Positions 34,401 through 49,100 are shown, numbered from the stretch's first letter. The stretch is DNA of 64,000 nucleotides from Lepus europaeus (GCF_033115175.1 NC_084836.1:69797297-69861296); one strand, 5' to 3'. Notes: a model not told the origin generated them from the letters alone. Made by a program: numbers and translations.

Positions 34401-37400
34401 GTTGTGATCAGCTCTTCCTGCCAAAAGATGTTGTTAAGGTCAATGAGGAGGTGTACACTAGAACTTGTTTTTGAAGGAGACGATAGAATGTAAAATAAGT
34501 ATCTGGAAATTTAATGTCTTAAGTCTAAACAGTTAAAAGTGGAAGGCTCTCTATAGATAGTAACTAATGTAGATACTGACTTCTTCCCTTCTAGGAGCCT
34601 GTTTGGATTATTTTATTTTATTTTTTAAAATGAAGATGTGGTGTGTACTTGGCACAGTAGTTAAGCCGACACTTGGGACGCCCACATCCCACATGGCAGT
34701 GTCTTGGTTCAAGTCCTAGCTCCACTTTGAATTCCATCTTCCTGCTAATGTGCACCCAGTGAAGCAGCAGGTGAAGGCTCAAGTACTTGGGTCTCTGCCA
34801 CCCATGTAAGAGGCTGAGATTTGATTTTTGGACTCCTGGTTTTTTGTTTGTTTGTTTGTTTTTTGAAGGTTTTTATTTAATGAATACAAATTTCATATGT
34901 ACAGCTTTTAGGAGTATAGGAATATAGTGTTTCTTCCTCCCATTCCCGTTCCCATTCCCATTCCCAACCCACACTCCCGTCCCACCTCCTATTCCCTCTC
35001 CCATTCCAATTTTCATTAAGATTTGTTTTTAATTGACTTTATATACAGAAGATCAACTCTATTACTAAGTTGAGTTTTCAACTGTTTGCACACACACAGA
35101 CATGCAAAGTATAAAGTTTGAACATAAGTTTTACCGTTAATTCTTATAGTACAACACATTAAAGACAGAGGTCTAACATGGGGAGTGACTCCTGTTGTTG
35201 ATTTAACAATTGACGCTCTTATTTATGATGTCAGTGACCACCGAGGCTCATGACATGAGCTGCCAAGGCTATGGAAGCCTTTTGAGTCCACAAACTCTGT
35301 TGGTATTTAGACAGGGCCATATGCAAAGTGGAATTTTTCTCCTCCCTTAAGAGAAGAGTACATCCTTTTTTGATGGCCCCTTCTTTCCACTGGGTTCTCA
35401 CAGAGATCTTTCATGCAGAACCATTTTTGCCACTGTGTCTTGGCTTTCCATGCTTGAAATGCATTTGTAGGATTTTTAGCCAGATTCAAATGCCTTAGTA
35501 TCTGATTCTGAGGTCAGAGTGCTGTTTAGGGCATTTGTCATTCTATGAGTCTGCTGTATAGACAGCTTCCCATTGTTGGAACTTTCTCTCCTTTGTAATT
35601 TTATTGTTATTACCAGACGCTTGGTCTTATTTATCTGATCCCTTTGACACTTAGTCCTATGTATATGATCAATTCCATGCTTAAAACGATCACTTTATCA
35701 CATAAGATGGGATAGTACCACCCAGCTTAATGGGAATTGGAGTCCCATGGCAAGTTTTTAGCTTCACCCTTAGGGGTTATGAACTCCTAGTTTGACCTGT
35801 TCTGATCCCAGTTGTTATAGGTATTTGAGGATTGAACCAGTCTTGCAAATAAATAACAATAATTTTTAAGAATGTTACAAAATGAAAACGAAGTCAAGTA
35901 TTACAGTCTAGCTTTGGGCAAGTTGGAAACTTAATACATCTTAAAAGTTCAAAACAGCTCACTTTCTTAATTTTAAAAGCTATAACTTAAAATTAGTGTA
36001 TTGTATTGATGTAGTTTTAAAGTGTTTTTTATTAAGAGTGTCTGCCATTTATTGTGTGTGTGTGTCACAGTGAGTGCTTTACATGTAGTAACTTGTGTGA
36101 TTGTGAAATGAGATAGAGCTCATGACTACATTTTTATTTTTATAACTTGGCCAGGTTGCTCACTCTCTCCTCACTACACTGTCTTCATTCATTTTCCAAG
36201 AACTCACTTGGTTTTCTTCTTTCCTCATTGGTGGTGTTTTTCCAGCCTTGTTTGCTGATGACTCCTCCTCTTTCCAATCTTTTACCATTGGAACGTTCTG
36301 GGCTCAGTCTTTGGACCTTTTTTGTGTGTATTTTTACCCCCAGCCAGCCTCATGGCTTCGACTCTAAGGAGCCACATCTCCTATGTATGTATGTGCCTAG
36401 TCCAGAACCTTTTGTCTGACCTGCATGCTTGGGTTTCTGGCAGTCTCCTCAGTGTCAGTAGGTGGCTATCTAGTAGGCTTTCCATATTTGGCATGTCCAG
36501 AATCCAAACCAGAGAGCATTAGTGGTGAGAGAACCGCACACGCGTGTTTGAGTAATGTGCATCCGTGTAGCATCAGGGTGGAGACTGGGGCCAGAGTCTG
36601 ACGGCAGTAGAACAGTGCTGCTGTATTTGGGGGTGCACTTTACGCTTAGCTCAGGGCCTGCTGTAGTATTATATTTCATTTAATTAGTTTGGACACCTGG
36701 AATGAATCTTTCCCTTTTGTTTCTTTGTTTTAGACCTTCGATTTAATACACAGTGAGTGAGTGAGTGGCAGGAGACATTATTTTTTCTGCAAGTAGAGAC
36801 TCGTTTCTTTTTTTACCTGTGTTGTTAATGTGAAAATTGTTTCTCCTTTTCAGGTATCATCTTTATCAGAAAGTGAGGAGTCTCAGGACTCATCTGACAG
36901 CATAGGCTCCTCACAGAAAGCCCCTGGGATCCTAGCACTACGCCCATCCTACAGGTGAGTTCTCTCCTGTATAAAACTGTGCATGTGGCATTTACAGAGT
37001 GAGTTCCAGTGGTGCAGGGCAAAGCAGACTGAAGAGGGAGCAAATGTCTGTGTGAGAAAGGAGGTGTTAAGAGAAGCAGTTGGGAACCAGACTATGAAGG
37101 AAGGGCCCAAGCTGCTGTCTTAAACATGAAGTTAGGTTTATCTTCAGGCAAAGAAGTAGGTTTTCAGGTTTCCATCGTTATTCTGATAGCATCGTGAAGG
37201 CAGGTCTGCAGGCTTCTGGAACTGGACTACCTTGTGTTCCTTTTCTTGGTTTCCTGACTCTGGTCCTTTGTTCTCTCCCCTGTGTGCCTCTTTGCCTGAA
37301 ATGCTTTGTTCTGCATTCTGTGTAGCACCTGCGTGTGCTTCCCAGCTCCTTGTCTGATTACGTCCTTCCAGCTGCCCCAACAGCGGGTTAGGGCTCTTAC

Positions 37401-40096
37401 GGTATCCTTTAACTGAGCTCTGTTACAGCACTTGTATTAACCTTTTGGAACTCTGACTTATTTAAGGGCATGGACTTTTTGTGATCCCAGGAACTAGCAA
37501 AGTACACGTCTGTGGTAGATGCTCCATAATTTCTTGTTCAGTGAGAACTGGAAACAGTGCAACTAATTGATAGAAAGCCTTTGAAATAATCTGGATGAAT
37601 TCATATTGGTAGTGGGACATCTTTGAGATGCATGGATTTGAGAAACTTTTTTGGTAGGGTTGACCAAACCTGGTGACTATATATGGTAGGAGGAAAGGGA
37701 GTCCGAAAATGATAAAGCGTTGTCTTTGGAAACATAGACAATACAGTAGGATTTTAGATGTTACGAGAAAACTGTGCCAGGGTGTGATCAGTTCCGTCTG
37801 ATGGAACAGTAGCCAAGACTTCACAGCAGATGGGTCATCACCGTTCCAGTCGTTTCTGAAAGGGCACAGAGGACTCCTTTAAGTCAGCAGAAGAGCATCT
37901 TAGGCTGAGGCAGCAGCGCAGTCATCAAGGACGGACTGGATGGTGCAAAAGAAGCTGTTCTGGGACTTGGGGGCATCCCACATCACAGTTTCTAGTTCAA
38001 GGCCAGGCTCTTTGACTCCTAGATCCAGCTTCCTGCTAATGCACCCAAGAGGTAGCAGACAGTGGATTGCCGTACCAATGGGCGGGGCCTGGATGGAGTT
38101 CTGGCTTCTGGCTTCAGCCTGGCCTTACCTTGGCTGCTATGGGTATTTGGGGAGTGAACCAGTAGATGAAAGATATCTCTCTCTGTCTCTTCCTCTCACT
38201 GTATGTATGTATGTATGTATGTATTTTTTCTTTCTTTCTCTTTCATTCATTCATTCATTTGAAAGAGTTACAGAGAGACAGGGAGGGAGAGACAGAGAGA
38301 TATTCCATCCACTGGTTCATTCCCCAGGTGGCTGGCTACAATGGCTGGGAATGGGCCAAGGTGAAGCAAGGAGCTTCATGCAGGTCTCCCACGTGGGTAA
38401 CAGGGGCCCTAGTACTTAGGCCATCTTCTGCTGCTTTCTTAAGCCATTAGCTGGTAGCTGGATTGGAAGTGCAGCAGCCAGGACTTGAACACCAGCAAAA
38501 TTAACAGAAGGGGAGAGAGAGAGGGAGAGGGAGAGGGAGGGAGTGAGGGAAGGAGGGAAGGAGGGGTGGAGGGATGGAGGGATTGAGATCTTCCATTTGC
38601 TGGTTCACTCAGGACTGGGCCAAGCCAAAGCCAGGAGCCTGGAACTCCATCTCAGTCTCCCACAGGGGCTCAAGTATTCGGGCCATCTTCTGCTGTTTTC
38701 CCAGCACATTAGCAGGGTGCTGGATTGGAAGCAGTGTGGTTGGGACTTGAACTGACACCCGTAGAGGATTCTGGTGTTGCAGATGGTGGCGTAACCCACT
38801 GCACTTCAACACCAGCCCCAATAAATACATCTTTAAAAAAATAAATAATAGGGGCCGGCACCATGGCTCACTTGGTTAATCCTCTGTCTGCGGCGCCGGC
38901 ATCCCATATGGGCGCCAGGTTCTAGTCCCAGTTGCTCCTCTTCCAGTCCAGCTCTCTGCTGTGGCCTGGGAAGGCAGTGGAGGATGGCCCAAGTGCTTGG
39001 GCCCCTGTTCCTACATAGGAGACCAGAAGGAAGCACCTGGCTCCTGGCTTCGGATCAGTGCAGTTCCAGCCGTAGCGGCCATTTGTGGAATGAACCAAAG
39101 GAAGGGAGACCTTTTTCTGTCTCTCTCACTGTCTATAACTCTACCTGTCAAATAAATTAATTAATTAAAAATAAATAATAACCCACTGTGTTCTACAGCA
39201 CCAGACCCAATAAATAAATCTTTATAAAAGAAACAATAAAATAAAAACCCCAACGTATGTTAGGATAAGAGACTTGGGGGATTAGCAGATAGAAATGAAA
39301 TGGTAGTTGCTAAAGTCTATTGAGGATTTTTTAAAAATTTTATTTATTTATTCGAGTGGCAGAGTTACAGACAGAGAAGGAGAGAGAGAGAGAGAAAGGT
39401 CTTCCATCTACTGGTTCATTCCCTAAATGGCCTCAATGGTTGGAGCTGGGTCCATCTGAAGCCAGGAGCCAGGAACTTCTTCTGAGTCTTCCACAAGTGT
39501 GCGGGAGCCCAAGGACTTGGGTCATATTCTGCTGCTTTCCCAGGCCATTAGCAGGGAGCTGGATTGGAAGTAGAACAGCTGGGACTTGAACCAGCACCCA
39601 CTGCTGGTGTTGCAGACTGAGGCTTAATCTATGCCACAGCCTTGGGCCCCTGTTGAGGAATTTTAAATAAGTGATATATCAAGTTAACTGTAACTGAAGA
39701 GAGAATTAGGGAACTGGAAGGTATAACCGTGAGTAAATTATCTAGAATGGAGCATAAAAAGATACAGAGGGCTGGCGCCGCGGCTCAATAAGCTAATCCT
39801 CCACCTTGCGGCGCCGGCACACTGGGTTCTAGTCCTGGTTGGGGTGCCGGATTCTGTCCCGGTTGCCCCTCTTCCAGGCCAGCTCTCTGCTGTGGCCAGG
39901 GAGTACAGTGGAGGATGGCCCAAGTGCTTGGGCCCTGCACCCCATGGGAGACCAGGAGAAGCAACTGGCTCCTGCCAGTGGGTCAGCGTGGTGCGCGGGC
40001 CACAGCGCGCCAGCTGCGGCGTCCATTGGAGGGTGAACCAACGGCAAAGGAAGACCTTTCTCTCTGTCTCTCTCTCTCACTGTCCACTCTGCCTGT

Positions 40097-40129
<33 letters not shown>

Positions 40130-43100
40130 AAAAAAAAAAAACAGAGAATAAAATCAGAAGGCCCAACATACAACATATATCTAACGATACTTTCAAAAAG
40201 AGAAAATGGGGAATGGTACTTCCAGCTGCTAGTCTTTGTAAGAGACAAAAAATAATGAATGGTATTTCAGGACATGTCTTTAGAAAGCCAGGTTCCTAAC
40301 AAGATAATGTAAACCCACATCCAGATGTATCATGTGAAGCAAAGTTGGAGAATACCAAAGATAAACATAAGATTTAAAAACTTCTAAAGAGAAAAGACAG
40401 ATGACCTAGAAAGGAGCAACCATTAGGGTAACAAAAGAGAGACAGTGGACTAAAACATTTATCTATTTATTTTAAAAGATTTTTTTTTTTTTATTTGAAA
40501 GGCGGAGTTACAGAGAGAAAGAGGAAAGAGTTTCCATCTGCTATTTTACTCCCCAGATGGCCATACCAACCGGAGATGAGCCAGGCTGAGGCCAGGAACT
40601 CTATCCTGGTCTCCCGTGTGAGTGGCAGAGGCCCAGCTATCTGGTCCATCATTGCTGCCTTCCCACTTGCATAGCAGAAAACTGGGTTGGAAGTGGAGTA
40701 GCCGGGACTCGGCACTTGGATATGGGATGTTAATACTGCAAGCAGCAGCTTAACCCACAGAGCAACAGCGTTGGCCCCTGGACTAAAAAACCTTTAAATG
40801 CTAAGAGAAAGTACTGTTTGTCTAGAATTGTATTTTTTTAACAGATTTATTTATTTGTTTGAAAGGCAGAGCTAGAGAGAAGGGGAGACAAATCTATTCA
40901 TTGGTTTACTCCCCAAATGGCCGAAACCACCAGGACTGGGCCAGGCCAAAGCCAGGAGTTTTTCCGAGTCTCCCATGTGAGTGTAGGGGCTCAGGGACCT
41001 GGGCCATCTTCCACTGCTTTCCTAGGTGCATTAGCAGGGAGCATAATCAGAAGTGGTGTCCATATGTGGTGCTGGTGCTGCAGGCCACAGTTTAACCTGC
41101 TTTGCCATAGTGCCGGCCCCTGGTCTAGAATTCTATACCCATTTAGCAGTTGCTCAAAAATAATTTGTGAAATAAAACTCATGTTACACTAATTTAAGAA
41201 AGTACCAGAGGGTAAATATGAAGAAGAAAAAAATGAAACTAAATAGAAAGAATGTGAATGTAAGAAAGAATGAAGAGCAAAGACAGTTTGGTTAAGTTAC
41301 AATTGATGTTTTAGAACAAGAGTAAGAATGATTAATTTGGGTACTTGAAAAACAAACAAACAAAAAAAGTACCAGACAGGAATGGCCTATTGGGGTCTTA
41401 AATTGATTATATTTAGACTTACTTTAGACTGTTAGAGACAATCATTAAAAGAATATAAAAGAAGTTTAATTTCCAAACAGCGAGGCTCTCACAGTACAAA
41501 ACATTGAGTTCCTGGATAAAATACTTGTTCGTGGGACAGGCACAGTGGTGCAGTCAGTTAAGCTGCAGCTTACAATGTGCACACTCCATATTGGATTGCC
41601 TGATTGAAGTCCTGGCTACTCTGCTTCTAACTGGTTTCCTGCTCATGTGCCTGGGAAGGCAGTGGATAATGGCCCAAGGACTTGGGTCCTTGCTACCCAA
41701 GTGGGAGATCTGGATAGAGTTCCTGGTTCTTGGCTCCTGGCTTCAGCCTGGCCCAACCCCAGCTGTTGCTGACATTTGGGGGAGTGAACCAGTGGATGGC
41801 AGATCTCTGTGTGTGTGTGTGTGTATATGTATGTGTCTTTCCCTCCCACTGTCACTATGCCTTTCAAATAAATAAATCTTTAAAAAAAAGAATGCATTGT
41901 GTGCCTATAAAAATAATAAAAATCTCATCACTCTCCGTGCATGTACAAAAACCATATGCATACAGATACATGAAGTGAAACCAGAGTGAGAAATAGAAGC
42001 AAGCATGAACACTGGGAGACGCCCGTTACTGTAGGTCTACTGAAGGAGCTAGACATCTGAAAAGGAACTTCCCAGACCTAAGATTTTGGGGATTGCCACA
42101 GATTAGGCTCAGATATGAATTCAGTCAGAAATCATGAAACATGCCAAGAAAATAAAACACTCTTAAGTGACAATCAGCAGAAATAATACAGACAACTCAA
42201 TAAATACAGAGAAAGTATGGGAAGAAATTTAGCACTCATAATTTTTTTTAGCAAATAAGAAATAAAAACAGGAGCCGGTACAGGTTAAGCTCTTGTCTGC
42301 AACCCTGGCATCTCATATGGTAGCATAATATTGAAAATGTCCAAAAATGGGAAAAGACTATCAGCAGATGCTAACACCTAGATGGCACAGATTTTGAAAT
42401 TATGTGATGGAGAATATAAAGGAGCTATAATCAAGATGTTCAGGGCCAGCGTCTTTGCAACCCTGTGATGTCAGTTTCCCATATGGGCACAGTTCGAAAC
42501 CTGTCCAACTCCCTACTAATGTGCCTGGGAAAGCAGCTTGGGCCCCTGCACTCAGGTGGAGATCCAGAAGAAGCTCCTGACTCCTGGCTTCAGCCTGGCC
42601 CTGCCCTGTCCATTGTGGCCATTTGGGGAGTGAACCAGCGGATGGGAGCTCCCCTCCCCCTCCCCCTATCCCCCTCCCTCATCTCCCTCTCCTCCCTCTC
42701 CCTCTCCGCCCGTGTGCGTGTATGTGTCTCTTCTGCTGTGTTTAACTCTGCCTTTCAAATAGATTAAATAAATACCTAAATCTTTTTAAAATTTATCTAT
42801 TTAAATTATTTATCTATTTGAAAGGCAGTGTTACAGAGAGGCAGAAGCAGAGAGAGAGAGAAGTCTTCCATCCACTGGTTCACTCCCCAGATGGTTGAAA
42901 TGGCCAGAGCTGGACCAATCCGAAGCCAGGAGCCAGGAGCGTCTTCCAGGTCTCCTATGCAGTTGCGGGGGCCCAAGGACTTGGGCCATCTTCTGCTTCT
43001 TTCCCAGGCCGTAGCAGAGAGCTGGATCAGAAGTGGAGCAGCCGGGACTCCAACTGGCACCCATGTGGCATGTTGGCATGAAGGCAGTGGTGTTACCTGC

Positions 43101-46100
43101 TATGCCACAGTGTAGGCCCCAGTAAATGTTATAGATTAGATTGTGGTAATGATTGTGCAAGCCTGTGAATATACTAAAAACACTGAATTGTGTATTTAAA
43201 GTGATTTAATTATTTGATATATGTAAAAGGACAAATGGATAAAACTAATGATATAAACTGAGAGCTGGTTCTGTGAAAAAAAAGTTACCCTGTAGCAAGA
43301 CGGAGAGGGAAGAGTGGCTGGCGAGTTGGTGGGGGACTGGTTTTGTGGCCTTGTAGGTCACGGGTTATTCTGAGTGAGGGGGGGAGCAGTGCAGAGTGCC
43401 TTGCCCTGGTAATTCAGAAGGACGAGTGTTGTGCGGGGGACAGACTGACAGCAGGGCAGATGAAGGCACTTGGCCGACTGGTGGAGGCTGTCGTGACTTC
43501 CATCGAGGGGTGTTGAGGTGGTAGCGGGGGGAGTGGACGGCGCTCCTGGGGCTGCTGCAGTGCGGAGGACGAGGGGCTGGGATTCTGGATAGACAGTGAT
43601 TTGCTCGTGAATTGAATATGGGTTCTGGTAAAGATAAAAGATGGTTGTCGAATTTTTGGTTTCACCAACTACAAGAATGGAGTTGATATTTACAGAATTG
43701 AGGAAGATTGCCAGGGACGGGAGGATATCTAACAGTTTTTGGATGTTTGAGGTGCTCATTGGGTAGAAGTGTTCAATACAAAATTGTAGGTAAGAGAGGA
43801 GTTCAGGGGGCTGACATTGTAGCAAAGCAAAGCAGCTAAAGCTGCTGCCTGGATGCCAGCATTCCATATGGGCTCTGGTTCACATCCCGGCTGCTCCACT
43901 TGCGATCCAGTTCCTTGCTGATGCTCCTGGGAAAAGCAGCAGAAGATGGCCCAAATGTTTGGGCCCCTGCACCCACGTGGGAGACCTGGATGAAGCTCTT
44001 GATCCTTGGCTTCAGCCTTGCTCAGCCCTGGCTATTGTGACCACCTGGGGAATGAACCAGCAGATGGAAGATCTCTCTCCTCACCGCTTTCCTCTCCTCC
44101 CATTCCTCCCATCCCCTCCTCGTAACTCTTCCAAATAAATACATAAATCTAAAAAAAAAAATTGAGGCGAGAGCTTGGGATTCAATCGTTTATAGGGTCA
44201 TCAGTGTACACAGGTGATCAAGCCCATGGCCAAGTGGCATCACCAGAGATAGGGTGCAGCCTTCTGCACGTCTTCATCTGCACCCTTAGGACTGGCACTG
44301 TAGCACAGCCCTACCACTGTGGCACCAGCACACTGTGTCGGAGCCCTGATTGATGTCCTGCCATTCTGCTTCTGATCCAGCTTTCTGCTAGTGCGCCTGG
44401 GAAACAGCAGTTGACGATAGCCCAAGTTCTTGGGCCCCTGCCACCCACATGGAAGACCCGGATAGAGTTCTTGGCTCCTGGCTTCAACCAAATAAATCTT
44501 TAAAAAAGAAAAAAGACCAGGGGCTGGTGCTGTGGTGTATTAGGTCAAGCCTCCACCTAGGGTGCCAGCATCCCATATGGGCGGGCGCTGGTTCATGTTC
44601 CGGCTGCTCCTATTCTGACCCAGCTCTCTGCTTATGGCCTGGGAAAGCAGTGGAAGCTGACCCAAGTGCTTGGGACCCTGTACTAGAAGAAGCTTCTGGC
44701 TCCTGGCTTCGGATCAGCTCAGCTCCGGCCATTGTGGCCATCTGAGAATGAATCAGTGAATGGAAGACATTTCTCTCTGTCTCTCCCTCTCTCTGCCTGT
44801 AACTCTACCTCTCAAGTAAATAAGTAAAATCTTTTAAAAAGAAAAAAGAAAAAAAAAAAAAAAAAAAGACCACACTTTGATACTGTATAAGGCCAAGTCC
44901 GGAAGATGAGGAAGACTACAAAGCAATAGCAGGTAACATCTCTGTCTGCAGTGTACAGAGTATCAAGTGCTGTGAGTGGGAATGATACACAGCACCTTGG
45001 GCGATACTTCTTTGTGGGGGAAGGCATTGGTTGTGACGGTTTGTATATCTGGAAACTGGATTCCTAGTAAAAGTCTCAGAAACAAATACGACAAAGTAGA
45101 GAGTCTTGGTGTGGCGCTTAGGTGTTTTCTGTACTTTATGCTGAAGATGTTTCATGATTTAAAATTGAGGAAGACTCAGCACAGTCCCATGCTAGGCTGG
45201 CTGCGTCAGGTCGTGTGGGCAGTTTGCTGAATGGACTCTGGTGCTCTGCCTCAGACCAGCATAATCATTAGGGACATCAGGTGGGAATCTAGATTCAGCA
45301 AACCTCTCTAGATGATTCTGACACTTCAGCAGGTTTGAGAACCACTGTGACTATTCCACGAAAGTCTACAACAGGGTCCCTCTAGGACTGCCACCTCCCT
45401 TGTTCTCTTAGTAGAACGTGTGACAACAACCTACAGTGGTCGTTCAGTGTAGAGACTGTTCAGAGAAAGGAGCTGAACCTGGAGAAGGATGGTCAGCACG
45501 TGACAGAGGGGCGCGGGAAGATCTTGCAGGATGTGGCCTAGAATAAAGAAGACCCGTAGTAGTTGTCAGATACTTCCAAGTATGGTGTGGATGTTGAGTT
45601 GGGTTAGGCTTAACTTCCTATAGTTTGGGCGTGAGGAAGGACTCTTAGCTGTTCAACGATGAGATGGTTTACTTTTTGGAAGTAGTGGGTACCTAGGTTG
45701 TAAGGAATATGAAAGAAGAAATTTCTCCATATGCTGGATGGTTGACAGATTCACATAAATAACAGAAATAACAGGACGCATCACTTTTTTGGCAAGGTTT
45801 TATTTATAATTAGAAAAAAACCTATCGTCCATCTGCTGGTTCACTCCCCAGATGGCCACAAGAGTCAGGGCTGGGCCAGACAGAAGCCAAGAGCCAGGAA
45901 TTCCATCCAGGTCTCCCATGGTGGAAGCAAGAACCTCAAGTATTTGAGCTATCTTCTGTTGCTTCCCGGGTGCATTCAGGCACATTAGCAGGGAGATGGA
46001 TTGGAAAAGACCAGCCAGCACTCAAGCCAACCAGCACTCTGATACGGGACCTGGGCATCCCGAATGGCACTTACCCCGCTGCCACTGTGCCTGCCCTGGG

Positions 46101-49100
46101 ATTCTTTTTTTCTTGTTTTCACACAAGTATTTAAGTTTTCTTCTACAGTGACTGTGGATCTTGAGTGAATATTTCAGTTTTCTTTTTTCTCCACTAGCAA
46201 ATGATGCTCGTTTCCTACTGCTTCTCCACGCCCCTCGTTGTCCTGGGAAGTCCTTTCTTTTTAGCAGGAATACTTCTCCCTCCCTCACTCCTGTCATGAA
46301 CCACATTGCACCAAGTCTGGGTATCATTTACGTCGTTGTTTAAGTAAGCAATCTTATTTATCACTGATACTCCATGCACTTAATATGGTGGTAGGTCTAA
46401 TCCTGTTTCTTTCTGAGAACTGTGGAGTTCCCTTCCATTATAGAGAGGAAGGGTGACAAAAGTCGTCTTCTGAAATGGAGGTCACGGACACTAATTAGAA
46501 AATAATAGTATTTTGTTAGTTAATGAAATGCCTTCTCTCTCATAGAGACACTTCATACTTCTCCCAAGACCTTATACATAGAGAGGCAGTGTGTATGGGT
46601 GTCTGTTCAGTGTACCATTATCTCTTTGTAGGTAGCCATAAACTGAAATGTAACTAGTCTGGGCCACAGCATTATAACATGTGCGAAACACAAGTATCTC
46701 TTTGACATGAGAGTTTGGCTGTCTAGTTCATTGATGTACTTTTAACTTGAGATTGGGAAAGACTTAGGAGTTTCTTCTTGTAAAAGCTAAACATCAATAA
46801 AGTTCTAAATATTACCAACATTAATAGAGTTCTGTTCTTCACAGAAAAATTTTGAAAGCGCTCTCTTCTGAAGATACACGAGGCAGAAAAGGAGACGGAG
46901 AAAACCCTGGAGTTTCTGCTGTTACTTCTATGTCTGTTCCAACTTCCATCTATCAGACTAGCAGCGGACAGTACAGTATGTATAAGGATCCATTTCCACA
47001 TGCTAGACACGGAAACGAGCTGTTCCATTGAAGAAGTGGTGTGTAGAAAGGCCATAGACAATAGCGATGATTATTAAAGGATAGTATTTTGAGCCAGGAA
47101 TAAGGCAAAGTACATTTTCAGTGTTATTTCGTTTATTCCTTACCACTTCCCGAGATTATTTTATGAGGCAGCTGAGGCTCAAAAAGTTAGACATGGTACC
47201 TGAAGTATAGTAAATTATGCCATTTTTTAAGTTAATGGAGCTAGGATTCAAAATTAAGTCTGTCTGTATCTAGAGATACAATTCACCCCAAACTACATAG
47301 CCTCTTAACTGCTCTCTTGGACGCTAGCCAGTTACGTGCATAACCTTGATTCCAGTGGAAATCAGCGTTTGGGCTAGTTACATAATAAACAAATTAAACA
47401 GGAACGTGGACTTTTCAGTTTAGGGTTACAGGGGTTCAGGTTGGTGTGCGACATGCTTCACAGCGTGCCCACCAGCAACCGTCAGGGGCCAAGCGACTGC
47501 AGTGAACCTCTGCCTGCGGACAGCCAGCCTTCAGGAAGCGGGAGCACCTGCCAGTGGGCAGCGTCTCAGCTGGGACCAGGGAGCCTGCAGGGAAGCTGGT
47601 GTGGTCCTTGCCTTTGAAAGGAAAGCTCGTAGCCGAGACAGCGCTAGAACAGGAAATACCTGCCGCAGACAGACGTGTACCTTCTCTCATCTCTTACTCA
47701 GCAGCTGTCTACAGCGCAGTAACCTGTGTTAACAATTTTCCCCCGAACAACTTGTAAATGGGGTCTCTTGATATATTAAAATGACATATGGCAGAACTAA
47801 CAAGATAATGAATTAGCCTTCTGTGTTTTCAAGTTCAAGTTCAGTTTTTAGTTTTGCTTCTGGTGTTTTTTAATGGAAAGTTTCACATGTACAACGAAAG
47901 TGAACAAATTGTCCAACACATGCAAACATAAACATATGAATTTGTGCTTTTTTCCCCCAGATTTGTTTTCTTTGATGGTTTCTGGATTGGAAATGAATGC
48001 TTATAAAGACTTTAGGTTTTTGAGATTTTTCTCAGTGTTTTGTTTGTTTTTGTTTTTGCTTTAAAACCTTTTATTTATCTTACATTTGTTTTGTTGTAAG
48101 AAGTCTGGGGGACTCCAATATATTTTTTGGTAGCTGTTTACCCAGTTAATATGATTAACATATTTAAGTTTGTCTTTTTTTTTTTTTGTTAAGATTTATT
48201 TATTGGAAAGGTAGAGTTACAGAGACAGAGAGAGAGAGAGGTCTTGCATCTGCTGGGTCACTTTCCAAATGGCCCCAATAGCCAGAGCTGAGCCGATCCG
48301 AAGCCAGGAGCTTCTTCCAGGTTTCCCACATGGGTGCAGGGGCCCAAGCACTTGGGCCACCTTTTGCTGCTTTCCCAGGCCCATTAACAGAGAAGTAGAT
48401 TGAAAGTGGAACAGCTGGGACTCGAACTGGCACTGCAGGCCTCGGCTTTAACCCACTGAGCCACAGTGCCCGCCCCTAAATTTGTCTTTAGCTCACTGAT
48501 GTCGGAGTTTAGTATAGGATGAAAGCAGTGTTTAATATGTACTTAGGTCTCTTTTGTATTTATCATCTATATATGAGTTGCAAACAAAATCATTGCATAT
48601 TACTAGTTTTTTCAGAATTTTTCTGAGGGTTCTTTGAGGGTATTTCTTGGCTGGCACTGTGGTGCAGTGGGTTAATGCCCTGGCCTGAAGTGCCGGCATC
48701 TCATATGGGCGCCAATTTGAGACCCGGCTGCTCCACTTCCAATCCAGCTCTCTGCTATGGCCTGAGAAAGCAGTAGAAGATGGCCAAGTCCTTGGGCCCC
48801 TGCACCCACATGGGAGACCCGGAATAAGCTCCTGGCTCCTGGCTTCGGATCCGCGCAGCCGTGGCATTTGCGGCCATCTGGGGAGTGAACCAGCAGATGG
48901 AAGACCTCTCTTTCTCTCTCTCACTCTCACTTTCTCTGCCTCTCCTATCTCTGTGTAACTCTGACTTTCAAATAAATAAATAAATCTTAAGAATATTTCT
49001 TGTCTGAGTTGTATACAGTGAAAGAGGTCGATAAGCAATTGATAGACGTCAAGTTGTGAAGCACTAGCACAACCAAGGCTTAGTTCCGTAGCCCAAGAAT

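Larger units (their letters stand above)
40150..41530. other. Intron 3 AT-rich stretch with two SINEs
   Basis: Between the SINEs at 40478-40780 and 40838-41120 the DNA is A-rich; 'ctagaattctatacccattt' followed by 'gaaataaaactcatgttaca' looks like old L1-related sequence. Confidence 0.4.

Noticed and set aside
43358..43867. 169-codon minus-strand frame
   Set aside because: It lies in an L2 remnant and runs into a SINE. The peptide is low-complexity in part and not recognisable.
47436..47757. Overlapping open frames on both strands in intron 4
   Set aside because: Short, no recognisable domain, no splice context linking to ATF1, and no codon bias visible. Probably chance in a GC-richer patch.
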